DNA of 64,000 nucleotides from Streptomyces marincola (GCF_020410765.1 NZ_CP084541.1:3290501-3354500), one strand, 5' to 3'. Numbered from the stretch's first letter, positions 1 to 7,927 are shown. Notes: generated by a model from the sequence alone, not told the origin. Made by a program: numbers and translations.

Positions 1-1
1 C

Positions 2-1408
2 TTCTCGACGGCGCTCGGCTGGGTGACGCTCCTCGAACGCGGCGATCCCGCCTATCTGCACCAACTGGACGCGTTCCTGAAGTCGGCGGAACACACCGGC
101 CGACCGCGCTACCGGCTGTCGGCCGCCGTGGACCGCGCCATCGTCGCCGCGCTCCACGGACGCTTCACCGAGGCCGAGGACCTGCACGCGGAACTCGTCG
201 AGCTGACCCGCCACGCCGGGAACGCCCAGCACATGGGGGCGTTCCGCGACCACATGCGCCGCGGCCTCCTGCTGGCGCAAGGCCGCTTCCCCGAACTGGC
301 CGAGGCGAACGCGGCCGGGGCCGCCAAGCCCCAGGCGCACCCCGAGCTGGTCGCGGGCATCGCCGCCGCAGAACAGGGCGACGCGGCAGCGGCGTTGCGG
401 CAGTACGAAACGTCCCTGCCGGTGCCGAGGCCCCGGTACGCCGAGGCGCTGTGGCTGCGCTTCCAGGCGCAGACCGCGGCCCTGTCGGGCGACGCGGACC
501 TGATCGCGCGGGCCCGCGCGGAGCTGGCGCCGCTGACCGGGCAGTGGGCGGTGGGCCTGTTCGGCTTCGACATCGGCGGCCCCTGGGCCCTGTGGTCGGC
601 GCTGCTCGACCAGGCCGAGGAACGGTGGGACGCGGCGGTGGCCGGGTTCACCGAGGCGGCCACGTCGGCCGACCGGCTGCTGGCCCGGCCGTGGGCGGTC
701 AGGGCGCGCCTGGGCCTGGGCCGTTCGCTGCTCGGCCGGGGGCGGCCGGGCGACGCGGACACGGCGCGGGCGCTGCTGCGCGAGGCGGAGGAGGAGGCCG
801 CGCGCCTGGGCCTGCGGCACATCGAGGAGCAGGCGGCGACCGCCCTGGCCGCACCGCACGAGCCGCGCCGCACCGACGAGTTCCGCTTCGACGGCTCGGT
901 GTGGACCCTGCGGTACGCGGGGCGCACCGTTCACCTGCCGGACGCCAAGGGGCTGCGCGACCTGTGGCGGCTCATCGGGCAGCCGGGCCAGGACATCGCC
1001 GCCGGGCGGCTGCTCGACCCGGCGGGCGAGGCGCCGCTGTACGGCGGCGACCCCGTGCTCGACGACGAGGCGAAGGCACGCTACCGGCGCCACCTCGAAC
1101 AACTGGACGACGAAGTCGACCGCGCGGCGGCGCGCGGCGACGCGGCACGCGCCGCGGAACTCGACCGCGAACGCGCCGCGCTGCTCACCGAGTTGCGCAC
1201 GGCCGCCGGCCTCGGCGGGCGCACCAGGCGCCTGGGTGACGAGGCGGAACGCGCCCGCAAAACGGTCACCGCGCGCATCCGCGACACGCTGCGCCGCCTC
1301 GACACCCGCCACCCCGAACTCGCCGCCCACCTGCGCGCGTCCGTCTCCACCGGCACGATGTGCGCCTACCGCCCCCCACCGGACGAGGCCCCCCGCTTCC
1401 GCCTGTGA
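2..1408 (+). CDS. C-terminal part of a large ATPase/TPR-type regulator (5' end outside window)
   Basis: The reading frame is open from base 2, so the gene starts before the window; the GTG at 23 is internal. The visible part (about 469 aa) is alpha-helical, TPR-like and Ala/Arg-rich up to about residue 280. It then has a block beginning VWTLRYAGRTVHLPDAKGL and ends with ATLRASV-type sequence (HLRASVSTGTMCAYRP). This tail is familiar from large actinobacterial AAA/LuxR-type ATP-binding proteins with a C-terminal TPR region. The ATPase and any DNA-binding domain would lie upstream and cannot be seen. It converges on the Cys-rich gene at 1425-2099 with only 16 bases between them. Family membership is a recollection; the exact role is unknown. 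Confidence 0.6.
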   Translation, partial: FSTALGWVTLLERGDPAYLHQLDAFLKSAEHTGRPRYRLSAAVDRAIVAALHGRFTEAEDLHAELVELTRHAGNAQHMGAFRDHMRRGLLLAQGRFPELAEANAAGAAKPQAHPELVAGIAAAEQGDAAAALRQYETSLPVPRPRYAEALWLRFQAQTAALSGDADLIARARAELAPLTGQWAVGLFGFDIGGPWALWSALLDQAEERWDAAVAGFTEAATSADRLLARPWAVRARLGLGRSLLGRGRPGDADTARALLREAEEEAARLGLRHIEEQAATALAAPHEPRRTDEFRFDGSVWTLRYAGRTVHLPDAKGLRDLWRLIGQPGQDIAAGRLLDPAGEAPLYGGDPVLDDEAKARYRRHLEQLDDEVDRAAARGDAARAAELDRERAALLTELRTAAGLGGRTRRLGDEAERARKTVTARIRDTLRRLDTRHPELAAHLRASVSTGTMCAYRPPPDEAPRFRL

Positions 1409-1424
1409 CCGCGCGGGCGCCCGT

Positions 1425-2099
1425 TCACCGCACGGGCCGGGGCGCGGACTCGACCGTGCAGCGGGTGAGTTCGACGACGAGCTGGGAGGCGAGGAACCAC
1501 GGCGCCCGCGCGTCGCCGTAGGGCAGGGCCGAGTCGGCGTGCGGGGTGAGGCCGCCGTCCGGCGCGGGCGTGAAGAAGCCGCCGAACACCCCCCACGTCC
1601 TCGGCTTGCGCGACCGCACGACCACCGGGTCGGTCAGGTGCGGGCAGTGGCGCATGGCCAGCGCGGCGCACGGGCGGCAGACCGGGGGCTTCGTGCAGAG
1701 CAGCCCCTCGGGCCAGTCCCGGCCCTCCGGCGGCGGGGCCGGGCGTTGCAGAAGGAACAGCCAGCCCCGGCCGGTCCTGCTCGCCTGCCCGCCGCACACC
1801 TGGCACAGCTTGTCCAGCATGGCGCCGCGCTGCCGACCCGAGTGCAGCGCGCGGAAGTTGGGCCGTCCCTGGCCCTGCGCCTGGCCGATCCGGGCCCACA
1901 GCACGCCCTGCCCGTCCCGGTCGCCCGGCCTCTCGTCCCGGTAGGCCAGCCCGGCCCCGTCGGCCCTGACGGTCAACGCGCCCGCGACGGCGGTCCGTTC
2001 CGCGCTCCACGCGGCGGCATGGGGAACGGGCAGCTGGTGCGGCCCCAGGTCAAGGGCGGCGCGGACCTTTGGGCACAGCGAACAGACATAGCAATCCAC
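1425..2099 (-). CDS. Cys-rich hypothetical protein (zinc-binding type)
   Basis: This 224-aa protein of unknown function has several Cys pairs: CYVCSLC at the N-terminus, CQVCGG near residue 100, and C-x4-C-x2-C (CTKPPVCRPC) near residue 135. The pattern suggests structural zinc sites. It begins at a GTG preceded by AAGGA at good spacing. It lies 7 bases downstream of the small gene at 2107-2388, so the two are probably one transcript. That transcript is divergent from the XRE/DUF397 pair at 2617-3710. A comparable Cys-rich gene lies divergently beside the second XRE/DUF397 pair at 47 kb, which hints at a functional link. No catalytic motif is visible. Confidence 0.6.
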   Translation of the reverse strand: MDCYVCSLCPKVRAALDLGPHQLPVPHAAAWSAERTAVAGALTVRADGAGLAYRDERPGDRDGQGVLWARIGQAQGQGRPNFRALHSGRQRGAMLDKLCQVCGGQASRTGRGWLFLLQRPAPPPEGRDWPEGLLCTKPPVCRPCAALAMRHCPHLTDPVVVRSRKPRTWGVFGGFFTPAPDGGLTPHADSALPYGDARAPWFLASQLVVELTRCTVESAPRPVR

Positions 2100-2106
2100 G
2101 TCCTTC

Positions 2107-2388
2107 TCACGCGAGGGCGGGCAACGGGCAGTGACCGAGGCAGCGGACGCACTCGTCGGCCGGGGACAGTCCGGCGGCCGGGGCCCACCACAGCGGGCCG
2201 CCCCAGCAGTCGGCGCGGAGCAACGCCCGCACGGGACGGCTTATCCACCGGGTGCTGACCTCGCGCCGCGCGTCCTGGAGCAGCAGAACGACGCCCAGCC
2301 CCCGGGAGGCGGCGTCGCGGACGCGGATCCCCGGCACGAGCCAGGCGGGCGGCGGGGTGGGCGGGAACGTGCGGCAGATCGTGGTCAT
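2107..2388 (-). CDS. Small hypothetical protein upstream of the Cys-rich gene
   Basis: A 93-aa protein that I do not recognise. The ATG at 2388 was chosen because GAGGGG lies 5 bases upstream; longer in-frame starts lack a ribosome binding site. It has a Pro-rich N-terminus, a central Arg- and Trp-containing stretch, and a C-terminal CVRCLGHC cluster that could bind metal. It is probably co-transcribed with the Cys-rich gene that follows 7 bases later, and is divergent from the Scr1-type regulator at 2617. It could be an accessory part of that locus, but this rests only on position. Confidence 0.5.
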   Translation of the reverse strand: MTTICRTFPPTPPPAWLVPGIRVRDAASRGLGVVLLLQDARREVSTRWISRPVRALLRADCWGGPLWWAPAAGLSPADECVRCLGHCPLPALA

Positions 2389-2616
2389 GGTGACCCCTCG
2401 TCGCCGGAAAGGCGTTCGACTCCGGGTAATCGCGCGGGAACGGCCTGCGATCACGCGTTGGGAAAGGAAGAATGCGGCACCAGGAAGTCAACAGGCAAGC
2501 TTGGCAGCGCCTTTGACAGGGGAAAGGGCACCTCGCACCGCGTCTGCCGCACCCGCGCGGTACCTCCGCGCACCCAAACCTTCTTTTCCAGCACCGGAGG
2601 GGTGTGAAATAGCACC

Positions 2617-3492
2617 ATGCCGAATGTTCGGGCCATCCCAACATTGCGCAGGCGTCGGCTCGGCGGGACCCTGCGGAGGTACCGGCACGAGGCCGGGGTC
2701 ACCTTGGTGACGGCGGCCACCGCCATGGGCTGGGACGACAGCAAGCTGTCCCGCATCGAGACGGCCGTCGCCCGCCTGCTGCCGCAGGACGTCGCCAAGC
2801 TCCTGTCCCAGTACGGCGTCACCGACCCCCAGGTGATCGCGGCACTGGAGGGCCTGGCCAAGGACGCGGGCAAACAGGGCTGGTGGCAGGCGTACGGGGA
2901 TGTCGTCGCCCTGAACTACAAGGATTACCTGACGCTGGAGACGGACGCGGAGAGCGTCCACATCTACACACCGGGCCTGGTGCCAGGGCTGCTCCAGACC
3001 GGCCCGTACGCACGCGAAATCATCGCCGGGATCTCGACCACGCATACCTCTGAGGAGGTCGCCGCCCTCGCTGAGATCCGGAAGATGCGCCAGGCCATTC
3101 TCACGACCAGGCCGGAGGGGCGCCCATTGAAGCTGTGGGCAGTGGTCCACGAGGCCGGGCTGCACCAGCGGTTCGCCGGCCAGCCGTTCCTCATGCGCCA
3201 GCAGCTGAAGCACCTGCTGGACATGACCGAGCTGCCGAACGTCACCATCCAGGTCATGCCGCTGATCGCTACCCCGAATCCCGGCATGCTCGGTCTCTTC
3301 GAGATCGTACGCTTTCCACATCCATGGGCCACCGTGGTCAACCTGGAGAATATTCAGGGCGGTTACTTCGTGGAGGGAACGGAAGACGTGAAGGTTTTCG
3401 AGTCCGCCTTCGAACGTGTCGTCGCCGCTGCCCTGTCCGTGGACGACTCGCGGCAGCTCATCAGGACCCTTATCGAAAGGAACCGGCAGTGA
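2617..3492 (+). CDS. XRE-family regulator with DUF5753 (Scr1-type antitoxin-like)
   Basis: A 291-aa cytoplasmic protein. Residues about 12-70 form an XRE-type helix-turn-helix (LGGTLRRYRHEAGVTL and SKLSRIE). The rest matches the DUF5753 sensor-like domain (YTPGLVPGLLQT, then VHEAGL and FEIVRFP). Such proteins pair with a downstream DUF397 protein in Streptomyces loci of the bldB/whiJ/abaA and Scr1/Scr2 type, which affect antibiotic production and development. Here the DUF397 gene overlaps its stop by 4 bases, as expected. GGAGG lies 16 bases before the ATG, which is long, so the start is moderately sure. Confidence 0.88.
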   Translation: MPNVRAIPTLRRRRLGGTLRRYRHEAGVTLVTAATAMGWDDSKLSRIETAVARLLPQDVAKLLSQYGVTDPQVIAALEGLAKDAGKQGWWQAYGDVVALNYKDYLTLETDAESVHIYTPGLVPGLLQTGPYAREIIAGISTTHTSEEVAALAEIRKMRQAILTTRPEGRPLKLWAVVHEAGLHQRFAGQPFLMRQQLKHLLDMTELPNVTIQVMPLIATPNPGMLGLFEIVRFPHPWATVVNLENIQGGYFVEGTEDVKVFESAFERVVAAALSVDDSRQLIRTLIERNRQ

Positions 3493-3710
3493 ACGCCCGC
3501 ACGGACGACCTCCACACCGTCGACCTCACCAACGCCACTTGGCGCAAATCGTCCCGCAGCAACGGCGCGGCGCAGTGCGTGGAGGCCACCGACCTCCCTG
3601 GCGGCGGCATCGCCATCCGCGACTCCAAAAACCCCCACCGCACCCCACTCCGCTGGGCCGCCGCACAGTGGAACGCCTTCCGCCAAGGCATCGTCGACGG
3701 CACCCTGTAA
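3489..3710 (+). CDS. DUF397 protein (Scr1-type partner)
   Basis: A 73-aa DUF397 protein with the hallmark TWRKSSRSNGAAQCVE motif, a central AIRDSKNP turn and a W-x2-F C-terminus. It starts at GTG 3489, overlapping the regulator's stop (GTGA), so the two are translationally coupled. In Scr1/Scr2-type pairs this small protein is the partner whose activity the XRE protein controls. A strong convergent hairpin follows directly. A second XRE/DUF397 pair is at 47,178-48,226. Confidence 0.88.
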   Translation: MNARTDDLHTVDLTNATWRKSSRSNGAAQCVEATDLPGGGIAIRDSKNPHRTPLRWAAAQWNAFRQGIVDGTL

Positions 3711-3722
3711 CCCCCCGGACCA

Positions 3723-3761
3723 CGGCCCGTTCCCCCCACACGCCCCGGCGGGAACGGGCCG
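3723..3761. terminator. Convergent hairpin terminator, repeat family copy A
   Basis: A perfect 12-bp inverted repeat (CGGCCCGTTCCC at 3723-3734, GGGAACGGGCCG at 3750-3761) with a 15-base loop lies between the convergent DUF397 and sigma-factor genes. Its sequence is closely related to the hairpins at 5246-5293 and 12019-12066. Confidence 0.75.
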
Positions 3762-3778
3762 ACGGCCCGGTGGGTGGC

Positions 3779-4657
3779 TCATCGCGGTTCCGGCAGGTCC
3801 ATGGCCGCGAGCCGGGCGGGGTCGCTGACGGCGACGATGGCGGTGATCCGGCCGTCGGTGACGCTGAACGCGAGGACCGAGAGCGGGCTGCCGTCCGCGT
3901 GCCAGGCCAGCCACCCCGGAAGGCCGTTCACCAGCACGGCCCGCCCCCGTGCCGCCGCGCCTGCGGCCAGCCGCGCACCGGTGGCGACCTCGGTGGCGCC
4001 GAGGCTGACGACCGTCCCGCCCGGCGTCTCCGCGGTCAGCCGCACGTCGGGGTCGAGCACGCGCAGCAGGCCGTCGAAGTCGCCCTCCCTGGCTGCCGCC
4101 AGGAAGGCGTCGACGACCTCGCGCCGCTCCCGCCCCGAGGACGTCGGCTGCTCGGTCGCCCGCACCTTCCTGCGCGCGCGGCTCGCCAGCATCTTCGTGG
4201 CATCGGTCGACTTGCCGAGGATCTGCGCGATGTCGTGGAACGGCACCGCGAACAGGTCGTGCAGCACGAACGCCATGCGTTCGCTCGGCCCGAGGGACTG
4301 GACGACGACGAGGAGCGCGAGCCCGACCGTGTCCGCGAGCGCCACGTCGTCCTCTGGCCCCGGTCCGTCGTCGACGGTCACCACGAGATCGGGCAGCCGG
4401 GCGTCGAGGGACGCCTCGGGGTGGGCCCGCCGCGACCTGAGGACGTCGAGGCTGATCCGGCCGACCACCGTGGTCAGCCAGCCGGGCAGGTTGCGGATGG
4501 TCGCCGGGTCCTGGCGGGACAGCCGCAACCAGGTCTCCTGGATCACGTCCTCGGCGTCCGCGTGCGACCCGAGCACGCGGTGGGCGATCGCGCGCAGCCG
4601 GTCGCGTTGGGCCTCGAACGCCTCGGCCACAGAGTCGGCGGGGTGGGGTTCGGCCAT
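3779..4657 (-). CDS. ECF41-type RNA polymerase sigma factor (SigJ-like)
   Basis: A 292-aa sigma-70 family protein. Region 2 spans about residues 12-80 (HADAEDVIQETWLRL) and region 4 about residues 115-170 (LGPSERMAFVLHDLFAVPF, DIAQILGKS). A C-terminal SnoaL/NTF2-like domain (about 180-290) is the hallmark of the ECF41 group, where it modulates sigma activity instead of a separate anti-sigma factor. The divergent neighbour is a carboxymuconolactone decarboxylase, the usual ECF41 partner and target. AAGGTG precedes the ATG at 4657. Confidence 0.9.
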   Translation of the reverse strand: MAEPHPADSVAEAFEAQRDRLRAIAHRVLGSHADAEDVIQETWLRLSRQDPATIRNLPGWLTTVVGRISLDVLRSRRAHPEASLDARLPDLVVTVDDGPGPEDDVALADTVGLALLVVVQSLGPSERMAFVLHDLFAVPFHDIAQILGKSTDATKMLASRARRKVRATEQPTSSGRERREVVDAFLAAAREGDFDGLLRVLDPDVRLTAETPGGTVVSLGATEVATGARLAAGAAARGRAVLVNGLPGWLAWHADGSPLSVLAFSVTDGRITAIVAVSDPARLAAMDLPEPR

Positions 4658-4659
4658 GG

Positions 4660-4686
4660 TGTCACCTTTCTTCGGCGCGTTCCGTC
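4660..4686 (+). promoter_or_regulatory. Probable ECF41-dependent promoter
   Basis: TGTCACC at 4660-4666 and CGTC at 4683-4686 are separated by 16 bases, matching the TGTCAC / CGTC pattern known for ECF41 promoters. It points at the carboxymuconolactone-decarboxylase gene at 4752. The -35 element lies just upstream of the divergent sigma gene's own start, so that gene's leader overlaps the promoter. Confidence 0.6.
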
Positions 4687-4751
4687 ATGGGTGATGACGG
4701 GCCGGGAGCGTCCCGGGTAACCGACGAACGAACGCCGAAGGAGCAGGACCG

Positions 4752-5201
4752 ATGGCAGTGCGCATGGAGACTCCGGTGGGTCCCGACGTGATGACGGCTG
4801 TGCAGCATCTCATCAAGGCGGTGCACGCCGGTGGTGTGGACCCGCTCGTGCTCGAACTGGTCCATCTGCGGGCCAGCCAGATCAACGGGTGCAGCGCGTG
4901 CGTCCACACCGGGGTTGCGTCGGCGAAGCGGCGCGGGGAGACGGAGGAACGGCTGCACCAGGTGGCCGCGTGGCGCGAGACGCCGTTCTTCTCCGAGCCG
5001 GAGCGCGCGGCGCTCGCGCTCGCGGAGGCGGTCACGCGCATCCAGGACGGCGCGCCGGGGGTGACCGACGCGGTCTGGGAGGCGGCGACCGCCCACTTCG
5101 ACGAGAAGCAACTCGCCTCCCTTACTCTGCACATCGCGATGACCAACTTCTTCAACCGGGTCAACCACACCATCCGGGAGCAGGCCGGGAAGACCTGGTA
5201 G
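4752..5201 (+). CDS. Carboxymuconolactone decarboxylase / AhpD-like protein
   Basis: A 149-aa all-helical protein with the AhpD-type redox motif C47-S-A-C50-x-H52. Such proteins are small alkylhydroperoxidase-like or CMD-like enzymes, and the CxxC pair suggests peroxide or thiol chemistry. AAGGAG lies 9 bases before the ATG. It is divergent from the ECF41 sigma gene and sits behind a TGTCAC/CGTC promoter, so it is the probable direct target of that sigma factor. The physiological substrate is not evident. Confidence 0.88.
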   Translation: MAVRMETPVGPDVMTAVQHLIKAVHAGGVDPLVLELVHLRASQINGCSACVHTGVASAKRRGETEERLHQVAAWRETPFFSEPERAALALAEAVTRIQDGAPGVTDAVWEAATAHFDEKQLASLTLHIAMTNFFNRVNHTIREQAGKTW

Positions 5202-5245
5202 CCGTACGGCTCAAGGGGCGGCCGAGGCACCACCGGCGGTCCCAC

Positions 5246-5293
5246 CGGCCCACGGCCCGTTCCCCCGCAGACCCCGGCGGGAGGAACGGGCCG
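5246..5293. terminator. Hairpin terminator / 48-bp repeat, copy B
   Basis: An 11-bp inverted repeat (5253-5263 with 5283-5293) with an inner CCCGC/GCGGG stem lies downstream of the CMD gene. The 48 bases 5246-5293 are identical to 12019-12066 in the same orientation. Confidence 0.75.
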
Positions 5294-5364
5294 ACGGCGT
5301 GCGCCTGGTCATGCTGCGGGCCCGCCGCGCTTACCGTGGCGGCGAGCACTTCGGGAGGCACGGA

Positions 5365-5658
5365 ATGGGCGAGACGACCGGCGATCCTGTCGGGCCGGTG
5401 TGGCGAACGTGGCTGGACGGTGAGGAGATCGAACTGCCCGCCAGCATCAACGGCATCAGGGCCGCTCTGCCGCCCGAGCGGCGCGAGCAGTTCGACGAGG
5501 CGGTCGGCGCGGCTGCGGCCGGGGATCTGGAGCTGCTGCTCGGCCACTGGGCGCAGGAGACCCGCCCGGACCTCCGGGCCGCCCAGGAAGCGGTGTTCCG
5601 ACGGCTGGAGGCCGGGGACTCCACAGGTTTCGTCGCTGCCGAGGACTTGGACGCGTGA
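5365..5658 (+). CDS. Probable antitoxin partner of the RelE/ParE-like gene
   Basis: A 97-aa acidic protein. The ATG at 5365 is preceded by GGGAGG; an upstream in-frame ATG at 5299 lacks a ribosome binding site. It contains INGIRAALPPERREQFDEAV, resembling small actinobacterial antitoxin-like proteins (DUF6247 type, by recollection). It overlaps the toxin-like gene by 4 bases (GTGA at 5655), the usual antitoxin-then-toxin order. No clear DNA-binding motif was seen, so autoregulation is uncertain. Confidence 0.6.
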   Translation: MGETTGDPVGPVWRTWLDGEEIELPASINGIRAALPPERREQFDEAVGAAAAGDLELLLGHWAQETRPDLRAAQEAVFRRLEAGDSTGFVAAEDLDA

Positions 5659-6134
5659 GCCGCCGGTACCGCCTCCAGTACAGCAACGAGGCGCGCGACG
5701 CCCTGCGGAAGATGAGCAGCCCGCGCCGTCGGCGGTTCGAGGCCGCCGTGGCCGAGATCGCTGTCGATTCCTACGCCCACGGACAGGCACTCGGCGGAAA
5801 CCGCGACCGGCGGCAGGCGACCCTGGCCGGCGCCATCACCGTCTACTGGGTCAGCACAGGCGTCCTGACCATGTACGTGGTCGTACGTGGTCACCGTCAT
5901 CCACTCCGACTGACCGAGCCCGGTGGCGGCGCGTCAACGTCTCGCCTCGCGAACCATCGCTCACACGGGTGGACGTCCGACATCCACAGCTTGGGAACGC
6001 TGACGACTCCCGACTCAGCGACACCGCCCCACGGCCTGCTACCGGCCGAGACGGGCGACGGCCGTGCCGCCATACGCGCCAAGTGCTCCGCCCATGCGCC
6101 CTCGCGCCGAACGCGACACATCCCCGAGCTTTGA
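5655..6134 (+). pseudogene. RelE/ParE-family toxin, frameshifted near its 3' end
   Basis: The first 75 or so residues read as a RelE/ParE mRNA-interferase or gyrase-toxin fold (YRLQYSNEARDALRKMSSPRRR, then GAITVYWVSTGVLTMYVV). At 5874-5893 a 10-bp near-tandem duplication shifts the frame, and the ORF runs on to 6134 through about 70 residues without family character. Removing one repeat unit restores MYVVTVIHSD followed by TGA at 5911-5913, a normal RelE ending. The toxin is therefore probably inactivated or altered. It starts at GTG 5655, overlapping the antitoxin stop. Confidence 0.72.
5874..5893. repeat. 10-bp near-tandem duplication inside the toxin gene
   Basis: TACGTGGTCG (5874-5883) is followed directly by TACGTGGTCA (5884-5893), with 9 of 10 bases identical. 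The unit length is not a multiple of three, so it causes the frameshift in the RelE-like gene. Confidence 0.85.
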
Positions 6135-6335
6135 GGTGATGCCAGTTGTCCGCCACGGCAGTGATCCGCCGGTCGGATTCTGAGGTGTCCTTGGAACGTG
6201 GCCGAGTTCTCGGGGCACACGGCCACGGCTTTCCACGTCGGCGTCGTCCCATCGGTCCTGTCAGGCGGCTCACTTCGGAGGGCTCGGGCAGCGGCGGGAG
6301 ACAGGCCAGGGTCCAGTGAGGATTCACGTAGCGCG
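6135..6335. other. Upstream region of the lanthipeptide cluster, no gene seen
   Basis: Counting from the toxin's original stop at 5913, about 420 bases lie before the methyltransferase gene. I see no convincing gene here; the toxin ORF tail covers the first half. The G+C content looks lower than in the core genes. The promoter for the FxLD cluster probably lies here, but no clear -10/-35 pair could be assigned. Confidence 0.4.
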
Positions 6336-7559
6336 ATGAACGAACACCGCATGACAGCAGAGGCGTCGGCAGGCGCCGGGGAGCTGCGCGAGCGCATGGT
6401 GCACGAGTTGGTGCGAAGCGGCGCCATCGTGCATCCGGCGGTGGAAGCGGCGTTCCGTGCCGTCCCGCGTCACCGCTTCGCACCGCACGTACCTGCGGCG
6501 GAGGTCTATGGAGCGCCCGAAGCGATCTTCACCAAGCGCACCGACGACGGGCGCGTCGTCAGCTCGGTCTCGGCGCCCTGGCTGCACGCGCGCATGCTGG
6601 AGGCGGCACGGTTGGCTCCGGGGATGCGTGTGCTGGAGATCGGCTCGGGGGGCTGCAACGCCGCGTTGTTGGCCGAGCTCGTCGGACCTGCCGGCGTCGT
6701 CACGAGCCTCGACATCGATCCGGACATCACCGGCCGCGCACGCCGGCTCCTGGACGATGCCGGGTACCAGCGGGTACAGGTGCGAACGGGCGACGGGGCG
6801 TTGCCGGTTCCCGATACTCCTGCCGGCGGTTGGGACCGCATCATCGTGACCGCCGGGTCGGCCGATCTACCGGAAACGTGGCTCGACCAGCTGTCCGGCA
6901 GCGGACGGCTGGTCGTCCCGCTACGCTTCCGTGGCCTGTCCCGCACGTTCGCTTTCGCGTGGCGCGGAGACCAGCTGAGGAGCGACACCACGATCGTCTC
7001 CGGCTTTCTCGCCATGCGAGGGAAAAGCGCGGACGCGCCGCGCATCGTCCGGCTGGCCGACGAGGATGTCAGGCTGACCGTCGACGAGCGACAGCCCTGT
7101 GACGAAGCCGCGCTCCGTGCGGCGTTCTCCTCAGTCGGCCACGAGGTGTGGACAGGGGTACGGCTGACCGGTTCTGAGGGGGTCCTTCCTCACCTCGATG
7201 TGTGGCTCGCCGGGGTGGTCGCCCCGTACGGCCGGCTGCGCGCGAGCCGGGCCGCCGCGGAACGGGGGCTGGTCGGTTGGGTCCTGGGCACCGGCGCGGC
7301 GGCGATCTGGACCGACAGCTCCCTGGCCTACCTCGCGTTGCGCTCCGCACCGGAACACGCCGACCAGTTCGAACTCGGCGTCGTCGCGCACGGCCCCGAC
7401 CGGGAAGACCTCGGCCTCGCACTCGCCGACGAGGTCATCCGCTGGAACACCACTGCACGCCACCAGGGCGAGCCCGAGGTCCGTGTCCACCGGCTCGACG
7501 ACCTCGCACCCCCAGGCGTCGTCATCGAGAAGCCCAGCATCCGGCTGACCATCAGCTGA
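6336..7559 (+). CDS. FxLD-system protein-L-isoaspartate-type O-methyltransferase
   Basis: A 407-aa protein with an N-terminal PIMT-like SAM methyltransferase domain. It shows the PIMT substrate-loop region (VSSVSAPWLHARML) and SAM motif I at about residues 99-108 (VLEIGSGGCNAALL), then SLDIDPD. A C-terminal extension of about 180 aa is typical of the 'methyltransferase, FxLD system' family. Related lanthipeptide methyltransferases (LanSA, for example OlvSA) methylate a specific Asp in the modified precursor, leading to succinimide and isoaspartate. ATG 6336 has GAGGA 12 bases upstream; ATG 6351 is an alternative. It is the first gene of the cluster. Confidence 0.9.
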   Translation: MNEHRMTAEASAGAGELRERMVHELVRSGAIVHPAVEAAFRAVPRHRFAPHVPAAEVYGAPEAIFTKRTDDGRVVSSVSAPWLHARMLEAARLAPGMRVLEIGSGGCNAALLAELVGPAGVVTSLDIDPDITGRARRLLDDAGYQRVQVRTGDGALPVPDTPAGGWDRIIVTAGSADLPETWLDQLSGSGRLVVPLRFRGLSRTFAFAWRGDQLRSDTTIVSGFLAMRGKSADAPRIVRLADEDVRLTVDERQPCDEAALRAAFSSVGHEVWTGVRLTGSEGVLPHLDVWLAGVVAPYGRLRASRAAAERGLVGWVLGTGAAAIWTDSSLAYLALRSAPEHADQFELGVVAHGPDREDLGLALADEVIRWNTTARHQGEPEVRVHRLDDLAPPGVVIEKPSIRLTIS

Positions 7560-7647
7560 CCATCAGCTGACCGCGCTGCCCACGCCCCATCGGCAGCACA
7601 CCGTTCTCCCGGCATAACGCCAGTGATCCCATCAGGAGGAGAGCCCC

Positions 7648-7833
7648 ATGACACCATCCTCGGCACCGTCCCCGGCACCGGCACCTGAACTTGCCGATGC
7701 CTTCGACCTGGACCTGAGGCAGCAGCCCGTGAGCGGGCTCCACGTGTGGCTGAGCGGTGGGGAGGAGGAGGGCGACACCACCGGCGACGGCTGTGGCGAG
7801 TCCCCGCCCCAGGGCCCGACCACCGGCTGCTGA
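7648..7833 (+). CDS. FxLD-family lanthipeptide precursor
   Basis: A 61-aa peptide with a Pro/Ala-rich N-terminus and the leader signature F19-D-L-D22, which defines the FxLD lanthipeptide family. The C-terminal half carries two Cys (49 and 61) and candidate dehydration sites T44, T45, S52, T58 and T59. The acidic, Gly-rich segment after G37-G38 is the probable core, but the cleavage site is not certain. Asp43 and Asp47 are candidate methyltransferase targets; Asp47 is followed by Gly48. It starts at ATG 7648 with AGGAGGAGAG just upstream. It lies between the methyltransferase and LanB genes. Confidence 0.92.
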   Translation: MTPSSAPSPAPAPELADAFDLDLRQQPVSGLHVWLSGGEEEGDTTGDGCGESPPQGPTTGC

Positions 7834-7927
7834 GCGCTCATCGGCATGGCGGGCGGCCGAGCGCTCGTCCACCCGGCCGTCTCCCCGGTCCGTTCCCACA
7901 TCCACGCTTCCGACGAATGGTGGTGCG

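Noticed and set aside
5914..6134. C-terminal tail of the RelE-like ORF as a new domain
   Set aside because: It is produced by the 10-bp duplication and has no compositional or family signal of a folded domain.
7757..7927. N-terminal extension of LanB inside the precursor gene
   Set aside because: This stretch reads Arg/Pro/Ala-rich in the LanB frame, while the other frame encodes the FxLD precursor. The LanB family begins near the ATG at 7928.
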